A DNA stretch of 64,000 bases, from assembly GCF_000276665.1 (NCBI RefSeq), contig NW_004955437.1, positions 3,435,127-3,499,126 of the forward strand. Direction: 5' to 3'. Made by a program: the position numbers and the translations under genes. The first letter of the stretch is position 1; each line of letters starts with the position of its first letter. The notes beneath the pieces were generated by a model. That model was not told the origin of the DNA. It saw only the letters and a program-made list of their open reading frames with translations, and searched no databases. Below, piece after piece: positions 49,257 to 61,072 of this stretch. The stretch is from Chinchilla lanigera. Taxonomy: Eukaryota; Chordata; Mammalia; Rodentia; Chinchillidae.

Positions 49257-49344
49257 ATTGTTTGTACCTCATTTACTACTCTCTTTAAAGTTAAAAGGAA
49301 GGTAATTATCAACACTAGGCTACTCAAAGATTAAATCTTTGAAA
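49257..49344. other. Composite templated insertion with 13-bp target duplication
   Basis: The two 13-bp aatgaatgaattc copies (49244-49256, 49345-49357) flank an 88-bp segment. Bases 49259-49296 are the exact reverse complement of 49790-49827 and 49296-49349 are an exact direct copy of 48599-48652. It is therefore two local pieces joined and inserted as a unit. Confidence 0.8.
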
Positions 49345-49617
49345 AATGAATGAATTCTGAAGTGAACTGTGACCTTGGATTGAAAGAAAGCGCCAGGCAG
49401 GACACTGGGGCAGGGGAAGCTGATACATGGTCTGCAAGCAACGATGGATAAAAGTGTGTTACTCATGACTTCAGTTTAGTCTTCCTTAAGTACTACAACT
49501 TTTCAAAATAACAGCTCCCCTTATTTCAGTAAAAATTAATTTTCCTAAGTAATAGATCCACAATATCAAAACAGAGAATGATATAAAGTAAAGGCAAAGC
49601 TCATCCATCCTACTGAT

Positions 49618-49760
49618 TGATTTTTTGAGACAGGGTCTCACTTTGTAGTTCAAGCAGGCCTTGAATTCACTATGTAGCCCAGGTTGGAACTCACAGTGAC
49701 CCTCCTGCCTCAGCCTCCCAAGTCTTGAGATTGTAGGCATGTACCGCCACTCCTGGCTCC
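49618..49760 (-). mobile_element. B1 SINE
   Basis: Antisense B1 directly before the sequence copied (inverted) into 49259-49296. Confidence 0.85.
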
Positions 49761-49826
49761 ATCCCTTTCTTTTTTACCTTTTTTTTTTTTTTTAACTTTA
49801 AAGAGAGTAGTAAATGAGGTACAAAC

Positions 49827-50252
49827 AAAAAATAGAACAATAGCAGCGTACCAGTATCACAAACATAAACAAACTGAAGCAAGAACATTTACAGTGATAC
49901 AGGGTTTCAAGACAAAATAATACGAATTAACAGTGGTTGTTATATTACATATCGCTATGCTCAACTACATTACTCAGATTACCAGAAGTAAGAATGGAAG
50001 ATTCTTCAAACCATTAAAGAGAATAAGAAAATAATTACTAGATAAAACGTTAGAGATAATAGAGTTTCACTAGACAAGATGGTAGGAATTCACCATGGTA
50101 ATTTCATTACATATTGTTACCTTCAAATCAGCTGCCCAGATTACCAGACACGAGCATGCAAAATTGATTAGAATATAAAAAATTTTAAGCATTAACTATT
50201 CCTTTCAATATACCATCAGAAATCAGCAATATAGTTATTATAGCTATTCATA
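49827..50252. repeat. Near-identical duplicate, left copy
   Basis: The 426 bp are repeated at 50353-50778 with a constant 526-bp offset, no indels and about seven substitutions. It abuts the 100-N gap, so it may be a tandem duplication or an allelic duplication left by assembly. Confidence 0.9.
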
Positions 50253-50352
50253 NNNNNNNNNNNNNNNNNNNNNNNNNNNNNNNNNNNNNNNNNNNNNNNN
50301 NNNNNNNNNNNNNNNNNNNNNNNNNNNNNNNNNNNNNNNNNNNNNNNNNNNN
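50253..50352. other. Assembly gap (100 N)
   Basis: This round-number gap of probably unknown true size separates the two 426-bp duplicates. Confidence 1.
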
Positions 50353-50778
50353 AAAAAATAGAACAATAGCAGCGTACCAGTATCACAAACATAAACAAAC
50401 CGAAGCAAGAACATTTACAGTGATACAGGGTTTCAAGACAAAATAATACGAATTAACAGTGGTTGTTATATTACATATCGCTATGCTCAACTACGTTACT
50501 CAGATTACCAGAAGTAAGAATGGAAGATTGTTCAAACTATTAAAGAGAATAAGAAAATAATTACTAGATAAAACGTTAGAGATAATAGAGTTTCACTAGA
50601 CAAGATGGTAGGAATTCACCATGGTAATTCCATTACATATTGTTACCTTCAAATCAGCTGCCCAGATTACCAGACACGAGCATGCAAAATTGATCAGAAT
50701 ATAAAAAATTTTAAGCATTAACTATTCCTTTCAATATACCATCAGAAATCAGCAATATAGTTATTGTAGCTATTCATA
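50353..50778. repeat. Near-identical duplicate, right copy
   Basis: This copy starts at the first base after the N gap. Differences from the left copy are scattered single substitutions, mostly transitions. Confidence 0.9.
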
Positions 50779-51099
50779 TGTATATATTTATATTTTGTCT
50801 TCCTTCTTTCTTTTTCCTTTCCCTCATCCCAGTTGTTCCTTCCTTTGAGCAACTTCTTTCCCTTTTCGATCATCTATTGTATGTTTTGAGTTTTACTTAT
50901 TGTTTCACCCCTTTCTTTTAAACAGCCACTACTATTATTTCTTTTGCATCCTTCCAGTGTGTGCTGTCACTTTTTCAACAAATCGAAAGTAAGAAGGACA
51001 GCATGCTACACATCAATTCTGAACTGCCTTTCCATTACATTTATCTGGATATTCTTTTTCCACCATTGCAAAGAAGAATATACGTATTAGAAGTTAGAG

Positions 51100-51275
51100 T
51101 GCTAGAATGAATACCAGGTATGTACTTTACTACCTGTGTGGATTTGTATAAGTTAATTAACCTCTGGGTCTCAGGTTCCTCATCTACGAAATGCAGATAA
51201 TAACAGCACCTGACACGTAGTTGTAAAGATTATTAGATAAATTAAGTCAAGGGCACAGAACAGTGCCTGGCATGT
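51100..51275 (+). mobile_element. MIR SINE
   Basis: aattaacctctgggtctcag, cctcatctacgaaatgcag and gaacagtgcctggcat. Confidence 0.78.
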
Positions 51276-51279
51276 TTGT

Positions 51280-51420
51280 TTATTTGTTTGTTTTTAGAGA
51301 CAGGATCTTGCCGTGTTGCCCAGGGTGGCCTTCAATTCCTGAATTCAATAGAGCAATCTTCCTGCCTCAGTCTCCCAAGTAGCTGGAATTGTACGTGTTT
51401 GCCATTGTGCTTAGCTATCA
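51280..51420 (-). mobile_element. B1 SINE, old
   Basis: Antisense B1 with a tttgtttgtttgttttt start, adjacent to the MIR. Confidence 0.75.
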
Positions 51421-51639
51421 TGTGTATTTAGAAACTGCCTCCATCATCATAATCAGAAACAGATCTTATTCTGCATAATTCCATAATCTCCTACTGAAAA
51501 GCATATTACCGACAGTCCTCCAGTAAGGACAGTATTGCCCATAAGTCTGCCTACTTTACATAAGCATATCTGGGCAAGTGCCAAGTGATATTCACTGTTC
51601 TTTCCCTCACTTGCTCTCCTCCTCCTTCTCCCTTTGTTT

Positions 51640-51815
51640 TTTGCTGGACTGGGAACTGAACCCAGGGCCTTCACAGTGAGCTGCATCCCCAGCCCCCCTC
51701 CTTTATATTTTATTTTGAGACAGCGTCTCACTAAGTTGCCTCGACTGCATGTGAACTTGTGATGCTCCTCTGTCAGCCTCCCAAAGTGCTGGGATTCCAG
51801 GCATGCACCTCCAAG
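51640..51815 (-). mobile_element. B1-dID SINE
   Basis: ID half (actgggaactgaacccaggg ... gcatccccagcccc) then B1 half, antisense. Confidence 0.82.
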
Positions 51816-51829
51816 CAAAGCCAGTGAGT

Positions 51830-52320
51830 CAAATTTGACAGGTGTCACCCCGTGCCTGTCCAAGATGGCTACCTGAGCATATATGCCCACCACCCGGTTC
51901 AGCGGCTTTGGAGTAAATTCAAAGCCTACTGTTGGAAGGTTGCTTTCTGTCACTGAAGCACTCCAAACTGTAACAGAAAATGTCCCCACCCACCCACAAG
52001 CCAGTACACTTCAGTTTCTTAGTTGCCCAGGTAATAGTTCCTGCTCCAGTTCTTAGAAACAATTGGTCACTGTGATGCACATCTATAAACCAATCCCCAG
52101 CTGACAAGCCATTCTGCCTCTGTACTTCCTGCTTGCTTGTCTCATGTAAGTCCCAGACCACCAGAGATCAGAGCCTGATATTCTGGGAGTGATTCCCATC
52201 AGTGCCTGTCGATGTAAATAAATCTGCTTCCAAATCCTGGGTGTTGTTCCGCTGCTTCTACTTGCTGTAGCAAAACACTGCTGTTTAGGGTCAACCTGCG
52301 AGAACACCTCCCTTTAAAAA
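51830..52320 (+). mobile_element. Possible LTR
   Basis: AATAAA at about 52218 is followed by a U5-like cctgggtgttgttccgctgc stretch; ctataaacc upstream could be TATA-like. The boundaries are inferred and the family is not recognised. Confidence 0.4.
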
Positions 52321-52854
52321 CATAACTCTGATATGTGAAGGCAAATACCTTACACATGCCTTCAGGAAATCCATAGACTGGAAGAGGAGCTAGTACACAT
52401 TTGTTCCAGACATCTGGTCAATGACTGAGAAGCAAAGGTCTGTGGCAGGTACTGCAAATACAAAGCCAGGCCAGGCTGCTCCTCCCTCCCAAAGAATATG
52501 CAATGAATCACAGCTAGGGAGGATAAAGATAAATGCATTGATTTTGTTTTTCTTTTTAAACAAAACATGGTAAGGACCAAAACAGAGTACAAAACAAGGG
52601 GCACAGAGGAGGGGTGATTAATTCTACCTGGAAGGGTAGGGGCAGACAACGGTGATATCTCTGCCAGCCTATCAATTAAACCCAAATGCGCCCCAGGCTA
52701 AATAAATCATGCCTGTGACTTTGATTTTCTTCTTTGGAAAGTTAAAGAACACTCGGAACATTAAAAGTTCTTTGACACCAAGTTTCAGAAACTGAATGAA
52801 ACACCAAGTGCAGAGCCAGACTAAGGATCACAAGCGTGTTTTTATAATTGCCAA

Positions 52855-53045
52855 CTTCTTTTTCTTCTTGGTACTGAGGACTGAATTGAGGGCCTTTGCA
52901 ATGAGCTCAGTCTGTGGTCCTTTTAAACATTTTTAATTTTAAGGCAGGTCTCACTGAATTGCCCAGGCTGGGCTTGAATGTGCAGTATTTCTGCCTCAGC
53001 CTCCCAGAGTGCTGGGATTACAGGTGTGTACCATTGTGCTCAGCT
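52855..53045 (-). mobile_element. B1-dID SINE
   Basis: Antisense ID half (ttggtactgaggactgaatt) then B1 half. Confidence 0.82.
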
Positions 53046-53091
53046 ATAAGCCAACCTTTCTTAATGAGCATTTCCCCCTAATTTTTTTTTT

Positions 53092-53193
53092 TGTTTGTTT
53101 GTTTTTTTGGTTTTTCTCTGGTACCAGGAACCGAACTCATGACCTTGCACTTGCCAGGCAGGCGCTTTGCCGCTGAGCTAAATCCCCAGCCCC
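53092..53193 (-). mobile_element. ID SINE
   Basis: Full ID with A/B boxes and T-rich start. ctaatttt copies flank it. Confidence 0.92.
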
Positions 53194-53377
53194 ATCTCCC
53201 TAATTTTTAAGAAATAACACATACTCAGAACATCAGAAAAGCACAGATGATATACTATATTAATCTAAAAAACCTTTGAAAGCTTAGCATCTAGAGAAAT
53301 TACTGTCAGTTTCTTGGTTTGTTTCAATTATGTATGTACATTTTGCTTGCAGATTAAATTTTTATATGTACATTCTT

Positions 53378-53520
53378 TTTTTTGAGACAGGGTCTTGCTA
53401 TGCAGTCCAGGCTGGCCTTGAGCTCACTTTGTAGCCCAGGCTGGTTTTGAACTCACAACAATCCTCCTGCCTCAGCCTCCCGAGTGCTGGGATTACAGGT
53501 GTGTGCTACCACACCTGGCC
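53378..53520 (-). mobile_element. B1 SINE with 12-bp target duplication
   Basis: atgtacattctt at 53366-53377 and 53526-53537. Confidence 0.92.
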
Positions 53521-55081
53521 TATACATGTACATTCTTAAAACTGGGGTCATACTTTAGTTTTGTAGACTACTCTTTATTTTTTACATTATATGAGATTTT
53601 TTCTTGATAGTAGGTAATTCTGAAAGCGTGACTTTTAGTAATTATGACTTCCTCTTTTGAATATACCATAATTTTATTAATCCCATTAATAAACATTTAT
53701 GTTATTTCTACTTTTACTGTTACCATACTCCAGAGAACAATTCTGCATCTAAATCTCTATGTGAATTTCTTTGATAGTAAAAGTCTCTAACCTGACATAA
53801 TCAGGGACCAACCAGGCAAGTTAATTTAAAATGGGCTATAAGACAGGAATCATAAAAACTGTATACACACACCTCACATACTATATTTTTAAACTTAAAA
53901 CATATAAAGAGGCCAAGGCTTTGTCTGTGAGTGTGGCTCCAGTGACATGAGTCCATGCCATCTTTACTACATAACCCACACTCATGAGGCGTCATTTCTG
54001 ATTTATAGTGCAATGTGAGTTCCTTTAAAGTAGAGCAAGACCCAGAAGACTATGCAGAGGCTTCTGGTACAAATATGTTCTGAAAGGCCCACTTATTTTG
54101 CCTATGTTCTATCCAATCTTAATTCAACAGCTATTTAAAAACACGTAGCATTTTATCTTAATCAATCTTTCTAAAACAACCAACCTGGTTTTCACTGATA
54201 ATTCATTCTTCTTACACTAATTTTAGTGTTCTACACAACACCTAATGAAATTATATAATTATGAAAAACACAATGGATATAAATAATTTCCAAAGGCTCT
54301 CAGAGCCTGAGAAGAACAGCAGCCCCCGGCATCGGGAAACTGCTCGGACACACGGTGAGGCCTTGGTGCTGCCTGCGGCTCGCGGTGAGCCCGTGACTCT
54401 CCTCCTCACGCAACATTAACACCACAGCAGGTCACTCTGAGACCAGGACAGAGCTGAGACAAAATACCCCAAAATTCTGTCTAAACCTAAACAAAGAGTA
54501 AGGTCACGGCGCACCCTACAAAATATCAAACATCACCCTCTCCTGGCTAACCCAAGAGACTGCTGCTTCTCCACCAGTCACAGCTTCAGCTCACGCTCTT
54601 CTAACCAAACGTCCTCTAAGGCACCCACACAGAATCATCCTACATCCTGGCAGTGTCTGAGCCAGAGCAAAGCCCTGTTTCCACAGAATTCCCTAAATCA
54701 CCTAACACAAGCAACAATGCTATAAAGCAGAACTAACGCGCTTGGACATGTTCTTTGGGCAGCGAAGGACACAGCCTGCACAGCTGATGGGAGCAGAGTG
54801 AGGACCGCACCATAGAATTCAGGGTATCTGCAAACAGAATGAGCGCCTCAGTCTGCAGATGCTTAAGTGGCCCCTACCACACTCCTTTAGGTTATATTCC
54901 TGCAAGGAGTATTACTGGGCCAGAAGCATAATCATTTCAGATTCTTGATATTTAAGATCTTAGTTGGTACAAAAATGCAGAAAGGCAATTTATTTCTTAC
55001 TTCTTTATGCTCTCCCTAATCAAAATAATGCTGAAAAAGAAAAGCAACTTTTCCTATGCTTGCTGGCCATTTGTATATCTT

Positions 55082-55185
55082 TTGTTTCTTTCTTTTTTTA
55101 AACAAGGTCTCTCTAACTCATGGTGATCCTCCTGTCTCTGCCTCCAGAGTGCCAGTATCACAGAGGTGCACCACCATGCCTGGCA
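55082..55185 (-). mobile_element. B1 SINE, shortened
   Basis: Antisense B1 missing the central arms. Confidence 0.75.
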
Positions 55186-55410
55186 AATTTGTCTATCTTC
55201 TTTGAAGACATTATTCAAGTACTTTGTCCATACTTTTATATCTTGGTTCAGTTTTGGTAAAATGTAGGTACTAGGAATCTATCCATTTCTTTTGAGTTCT
55301 CTAATTTACTGGAGTACTGTACAGGTTTTCAACAGTTACTAATAATCTTCTGGAATTTGGTGTTGTCTGTGGTGATCCTGTCTTTTTCATTTCTAATTGC
55401 ATTGATATGT

Positions 55411-55568
55411 CTTTTTTTTTTTTGCCTTTTTGAGACAGGGTTTCACTATGCAGTTCAGGCTGGCCTTGAACTCACTTTCCAGCCCAGGAGGGCCTCGAAC
55501 TCACAATGATTCTCCTGCCTCTGCCTCCCAAGTGCTGGGATTACAGGTGTGTGCCCCCATACCCAGCT
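55411..55568 (-). mobile_element. B1 SINE in L1
   Basis: Full antisense B1. Confidence 0.9.
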
Positions 55569-55797
55569 AAGAGTCTTTTCTTTATTGGGTAAGATTGGCT
55601 GAGGGTTTGTCTGTTTTATTCTTTTAAAGAATTAACTATTTTACTCAATGATTTTGTTTGTGTATTTTGGTCTCAAATTCATTCATTTCTGTTCTGATCT
55701 TTGTAATTTTTTTTTCCCTTGTACTAGCTTTGGATTTGGATTATTCTTGTTTTTCTAGGACTTTGAGATGTGTCATTAGGTTATTTGGGCTTGCTGT

Positions 55798-55950
55798 GTT
55801 TTTTGTTTTTTTCCTGAAACAAGGTCTCACTGTGTAATTTAGACTGGTCTTTCACTCACTATGTAGCCCATGCTGGCCTCAAATTCTCAGCAATCCTAGT
55901 GCCTCAGTCTCCTAAGTGTTAGATTACAGGCACACACCACTATGCCCAGT
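55798..55950 (-). mobile_element. B1 SINE in L1, old
   Basis: Diverged antisense B1. Confidence 0.82.
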
Positions 55951-57249
55951 TGCTGTTTTTCTGATGTGGGCATTCACAGCTATAAATTTGCCTCAGGATT
56001 CCTTTCATTGTGTCCCATAGGTTCTGGTATGTTATACTGGCATTATTACAATTCTAGAACTGTCTCTTTTTTTCCTTTATTTCTTCTGTGATCCATTGAT
56101 TATTCAAGAGTGTACTATTTAATCTCTGTGTGTCCACAAAATTTGTCTTCTTTTGCCATTGATTTCTGTTTTTATTGCATTATAATCTGATAATAGGCAT
56201 GGAATAATTTCAATTATTTTGCACTTGCTTAAGCATGCTTTATTGGCTAGTATATGGTCTATTTTGCAGAAAGTTCCATGTGCTGCTGTGAATCTGTATG
56301 ATGTTGTAGATCGAACACTACATAGCTATTAAGTCCATCTGTTCAAAATGTGGTTCAACTCTGATATTTCTTTATTGATATTCTGTCTAATTGATCTATT
56401 TGTGATAGCAGGATATTGAGATCCTCCACCATAATTGCATTGATGTTTGGTCTGTTCTTTCATGTCTAAAGGTGTTTTATGAAGTTGGTTATGCCAGTTT
56501 CCAAGTGCATGTATACTTAAAATTGTTATCTCTTTCTGTTGAATTGTTCTCTTAACCAGTACATAGTGACCTTTGCTTCTTCTGATCAGTTTTGGCTGGA
56601 AGTTCACTTGGTCTGAAAACATGATAGTTTTCCTGTTTTGGGGCACCCATTGCACAGAATATTGCTTTCCATCCTTTGATTTTTTAGTCTATGAATTTTT
56701 TCTGGATTAAATGTGTTTCTTCTATACAACATATCATTGGGTTTTGTTTGTTTGATCCAATCTACCAATCTGTGTCTTTTGATTAGGGCACTGGCACCAT
56801 TCACATTGGCAGTTATTACTGAAAGGTACTGACTTGTTCCTGTTATTGCACTGTTTCCTTGTTGCTGGTTCTTTTGTTTTTCTCTCTTCTGCTTAATTGC
56901 TTACTGACTTGCTGTATTCGTTCTGTGAGTCTTTTTGGCACTGTTGGTTGACTTCATTGTCTCTTTGTAGTTTATCCTTGAGAATTTTTTGTATTGCTGT
57001 TTTGGTGGTCATGTATTTCTTAAGGTGTTCTTTGTCATGGAAAGATTACTTCTCCATTGATTTTGAAAGATACTTTTACAGGATGTATTACTCTGGGTTG
57101 AAAGTTGTTTTCTTTTAGGGCTCCACTTTATTCCAAGCTCTCCTGGACTTTAAGGTTTGTGGTGAGAAATTTGCTGTAATTCTAATGTGTTTACCTTTGT
57201 AAATGATTTGCTGCTTTTCTGTAACAGCTTTTAAGATGCTGTCCTTCGG

Positions 57250-57345
57250 GGCCTGGGCTTAGCTTAGTGGCAGAGTGCCTGCCTGGCAAGTGTGAGGTCC
57301 TGAGTTTGATTCCCAGTACTCCCTCGCCCCCCAAAAAAGATTCTG
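57250..57345 (+). mobile_element. ID SINE in L1
   Basis: gggcctgggcttagcttagt to a short A tail, with gatgctgtccttc / gattctgttcttg near-repeats flanking. Confidence 0.88.
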
Positions 57346-57708
57346 TTCTTGTGCTGGACTGCTGGGATTTTGACTATGTTTCACAGAGTTCTTTTTGGAT
57401 CATGGCTATTTGGGATTCTATATGCCTTGCCTATATGTATGTTAAATTCTTTCCCAATCTTTGGAAAGTTTTCTGCTATTATTTCTGTAAACAGATTCTT
57501 TAAAACTCCCATTTGTGCTATCTTCTGATTTTTCACTAATTCCAATTAATCTTAGATTAGTCTTCTTTGCATCATCCAGCAGGTGTTGGATCTATTTTTC
57601 ATATTCTCTTGTTATTTTGAAGATTTCTTGGAGTATATGGTCACCTGCATCAGCCCTGGTAGTTCTAACACTTTTTTCACATTGGTCACTTTCAACAAAT
57701 TTTTTTGC

Positions 57709-57792
57709 TGGGGATATAGTTCAGCAGCACAGCACCTGCCTGGCAAGTGTGAGGACATGAGTTCGATTCCTGGTACTAAAAGAAAAAAATAT
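57709..57792 (+). mobile_element. ID SINE in L1
   Basis: gctggggatatagttcagca to A-rich tail. Confidence 0.88.
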
Positions 57793-58484
57793 TTTATTTC
57801 CTGGATTTCTATTTGGTATCTTTCCATGCACTTTAATTCATTGCTAAACTGGTCACTCATGTTTTATATTGTTTCATTTAGCTCAGCTAGCTTTCTACTA
57901 GTGTCTCCTGTAAGCTCACTATTCATTTTTATTCAATCCATTATCTGTGTAGTTTTATCATCGTAGAGTTTGCTGAGCACTTTATTAACCTTTTGTGCGT
58001 GTAAGTGTCTTCTCTTTTATCATTTTGTGTTTGGTTCAGTTGTTTGGTTTTTTATTTCCTCCCCATCAGTGCCCTATGGACAGAGCTGGCAGTTGGGAAT
58101 TTTGGGAGGGATTTTGTTAACTTATTTTCTCTCAGTTCTTTTTCTCTCTCCTTCCTTCCTTTTTCATTCTTCCTTTTTCTCTTTCTTTCTTCACTGATCA
58201 CACTGGCAGATGAGGAACACAATAGACTACAGAGTTCTGTGCTGGATGTAGGCAGTGGGGTGGAAGGGGAGGGTCAAGCAGTCTGCTGGACCTAATGCCA
58301 GCAATTTCAGAACCCACCCTCTCCAAAACCCAAACATGACCAATGTGACTTCTCAACTTAGAGGGTGGGATCCCAGTGTCCTTTTTGGCCTAAGCTTAAA
58401 CTTTTCATGAGGTCTCAGTCACTGTGGTAGGGTGACCTTAGAAACTCTGACACATAGTTGTTCTGTAGCTCAGTCTTAAACAAC

Positions 58485-58860
58485 TAACCCGTCCCCAAAA
58501 TGGCTCATTCTCGAGTATGTTGGGTGCTGCGCAGGATTTCCTCTCCAACTCCAGCCTGTCATGTGGAAGGAGTCACTCTGAGAGTAAAACCTCATGCTGT
58601 ATGTGCAGTTTACAATAACTATGGAGCCCTGCTTGTTCTTTCTCCCTGGAGCTGCCTATCCTCTCAGGCTTACCTTGTATTACTGGAGACAGGTCCCCTA
58701 CCGAGCAGCTGGGGTAGCTCTCCAGATTTTTTCGTTTCTTGTAGTTTCTAGTTTTATTGTCAGTCCCACCTCTAACCCCAGTTCCCAGAGAGCTACTTCT
58801 TTATTCTTCACCAAATTGTTGTTTTCCATGTCTCAATTCCAGGTCTCAGAGAAGCTGTAT
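58485..58860. other. Unassigned sequence between L1 blocks
   Basis: It may be L1 5'UTR read in reverse (ccaaaatggctcattc) but I cannot confirm it. Open frames here are not protein-like. Confidence 0.4.
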
Positions 58861-58875
58861 TATGCGGCCAGTCTT

Positions 58876-59005
58876 TTTGAAACAGGGTGTCACTATGCAG
58901 TTCAGAGCGGCCTTGAACTCAGTTTATAGCCTAGGCTGGCCTCAACCTCACAGCAATCCACCTGCCTCAGCCTCCCAAGTGCTGCATGAGCCACTATGCC
59001 TGGCT
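58876..59005 (-). mobile_element. B1 SINE, truncated
   Basis: Antisense B1 with a short deletion in the left arm. Confidence 0.82.
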
Positions 59006-59128
59006 CTGCCGCCAGTCTTTACTCTGTCATTGTTAATTCAAAATAGTAAGTTGTATAAGTTATTCAGGTATTCTGGATGTTCACCCTTTACCAACTGCAT
59101 GACTTGAAAATATTTCCCTCCCACTCTC

Positions 59129-59139
59129 TAGTATCCTTT
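59129..59139. repeat. Target site duplication of ATXN3 retrocopy, left
   Basis: This 11-bp tagtatccttt is repeated exactly at 60120-60130 on the other side of the retrocopy. Confidence 0.8.
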
Positions 59140-60119
59140 TTTGGAAGACTATTTTAAATTTAATTATTGAATGTCTCTTTGGTTAATTTTTGGAGAGTCA
59201 TTATTTAGTCCTACAACTGACACATTTTCTACTTTCTCATTTTGTTTGCAAGCCACCTAAATATTTATTTAGATGAATGATGTTCTCTTTGATACATTGC
59301 AAAAATGGATCCTATACTGTAATCACAAAGGATAATGTTAGCAAGTATGAATATGTAAATGATTTTAAAAGGTAACATTTGTTTTCAAATTATCTGTGAG
59401 TTTCTAAAGACATGGTCACAGCTGCCTGAAGCACGTCTTCTTCGCTCACAGAATCACCTAGATCCTCCTCAAGTGCTCCTGAACTTGTGGGTCAGCCTTT
59501 CACGTGGCTGTGAAACCTGTTCTGGTGGGTCTGCCTGCTTTTGCTGCTGCTGCTTTTCAAAGTAGCCTTTTCTTCTATAGCTCTTCAAATGTAAGATCTG
59601 TACTTAATGTCAGAACATCTTGAGATATATTTCTGGAACCATCTTGCAGACTGAGCTGAATAGCCCTGCAGAGATCTGCTTCATCTTCCATGCCAGCTCT
59701 TGACAACTTAGTGCCAGAGCCCTCTGCAGATCCTCCTCCTCCCCATCTAACATTCCCAAACGCATCATTTGCTTCTAAGACTTGTTCCAGGTCTGTTTTA
59801 AGGACTCTTTGAGCTTCTAATTGTGCTAATTCTTCTCCCATAAGTTTCGGTCGATGCATCTGTTGGACCTGATCATCTGCAGAAGTGGAGAGCTTCACAA
59901 TCCAGCAGATCACCCTGTAAAAATGCGCGACAGTCTTTACTAGTAGCCCCTCCTTCTGCCATTGGCATCCTTTCTTCTTCATCCAGCTAATGTGCAACTC
60001 AGGATAATCTCACAGGGCTAAAACATTCTCCTTGCACAGATTATTTAGGCAGTGTTGAGCACAAAGTGATCCTTCTTGTTTCTTATAGAAGATAGACTCC
60101 ATGTTTATTTGCCTTGCTG
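59140..60119 (-). pseudogene. ATXN3 (ataxin-3) processed pseudogene
   Basis: The start ATG at 60102 is followed by MESIFYKKQEGSLCAQHC, including the Josephin catalytic Cys14. A small indel then shifts the frame and gives an early stop. Sequence continues to the end of the codon block before residue 64, then jumps to GDLLDCEA (about residue 199), with the UIM region (RPKLMGEELAQLEAQR, EADLCRAIQLSLQDGSRN), a short Q tract (four Q, K, Q) and the C-terminal SVSEEDVLQAAVTMSLET. Introns are absent and 11-bp target duplications (tagtatccttt) lie at 59129-59139 and 60120-60130, so this is L1-mediated retroposition. It sits inside an antisense L1. It is dead by frameshifts and deletion. Confidence 0.93.
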
Positions 60120-60130
60120 TAGTATCCTTT
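60120..60130. repeat. Target site duplication of ATXN3 retrocopy, right
   Basis: This is the right copy of the 11-bp target site, 17 bp upstream of the pseudogene start codon. Confidence 0.8.
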
Positions 60131-60868
60131 GATGCACAAAATTATAAATTCTGATGCAGTCCAACTTTATCTATTTTTAACTTTTGTTGCCTTGTGCTTT
60201 TGGTGTCATTCCCCCTAAATTACCACCAAATCCAATGTCATAAAGCTCACCCTCTGTTTCCTCTAGACTTTCATAGTTTTAGGCCTTTGATCCATTTTGA
60301 GTAATTTTGGCATATGGTGTAGGGTAGGGGTCAAAATTCTTTCTTCATTGGAAGTATTCTTCCTTGACTGTAAAGGTATAACCAAAGAAAATATTTTCTT
60401 AAACTTGGCTGTCTACCTGGCTCACCCTTTTTTAAGAGGGTCAGAAAAATAAGATACCCAGTTTTCCCAACATCTTTTATTGTCCGTCCTTTCTTTGTTG
60501 AATGATCTTGGCAACCTTGTTAAAAACTATTGAGCATATAACTTTATGTTTGTATTTCAAATATGAACATATTTAAAACAGTATAGCAGGAAAACTGTAT
60601 GTTATATAGGAAAAATTATATTTGGTGTGGAAACAGAAAAGGAAGATAGGAAGCAAATATTTTAATCATAAAATTTTCTTACCAATGTATAAAAGTTAAT
60701 AAACATTTAAATATAAAGTTAATCACTAATAAGCTTCAGATAATTAAAAATTGTCTGATTCATTCCTGCTTCACTTTTACAGACAGATTTCCAGGACTCA
60801 GCATCAACTTCTGGTTTTTAAGTATTTGTATATTTTGTTAGTTTTGTACACATTAAAAATCTCATATT

Positions 60869-60957
60869 GGGCCGGGGATATAGCTCAGCGACATAAGCGC
60901 CTGCCTGGCATGTGCAAGGTCCTGAGTTTGATTCCCAGTAGAAAAAAAAAAAAAAAG
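60869..60957 (+). mobile_element. ID SINE, first of pair
   Basis: gggccggggatatagctcag to poly(A). Preceded by aaaaatctcatat. Confidence 0.93.
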
Positions 60958-60968
60958 GAATTTTTATA

Positions 60969-61058
60969 GGGCTGGGGATATAGCTCAGTGGCATAAGTGC
61001 CTGCCTGGCAAGTACAGGGTCCTGAGTTTGATTCCTGATACCAAAAAAAAAAAAAAAA
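60969..61058 (+). mobile_element. ID SINE, second of pair
   Basis: gggctggggatatagctcag to a long poly(A), followed by aatctcatat. Confidence 0.93.
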
Positions 61059-61072
61059 ATCTCATATCCCTG

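Larger units (their letters stand above)
55190..58480 (-). mobile_element. L1, ORF2 toward 5' region
   Basis: Reverse L1 landmarks run in order: ctataaatttgcctcaggat, gtgtcccataggttctggta, attataatctgataatagg, tgttgaattgttctcttaac, aatctgtgtcttttgattag. Frames are broken. Three B1 and two ID copies are nested. Confidence 0.78.
59030..60560 (-). mobile_element. L1 ORF2 C-terminal part, host of the ATXN3 retrocopy
   Basis: Reverse L1 text resumes after the retrocopy: ttttgttgccttgtgctttt, gcctttgatccattttgagt, cagttttcccaacatctttt. Confidence 0.68.

Noticed and set aside
51453..51989. 178-codon minus-strand open frame
   Set aside because: It is mostly translated B1-dID and LTR-like sequence.
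59536..59560. Expanded ataxin polyglutamine tract
   Set aside because: Only four CAG codons, then AAG and CAG, in a dead retrocopy.
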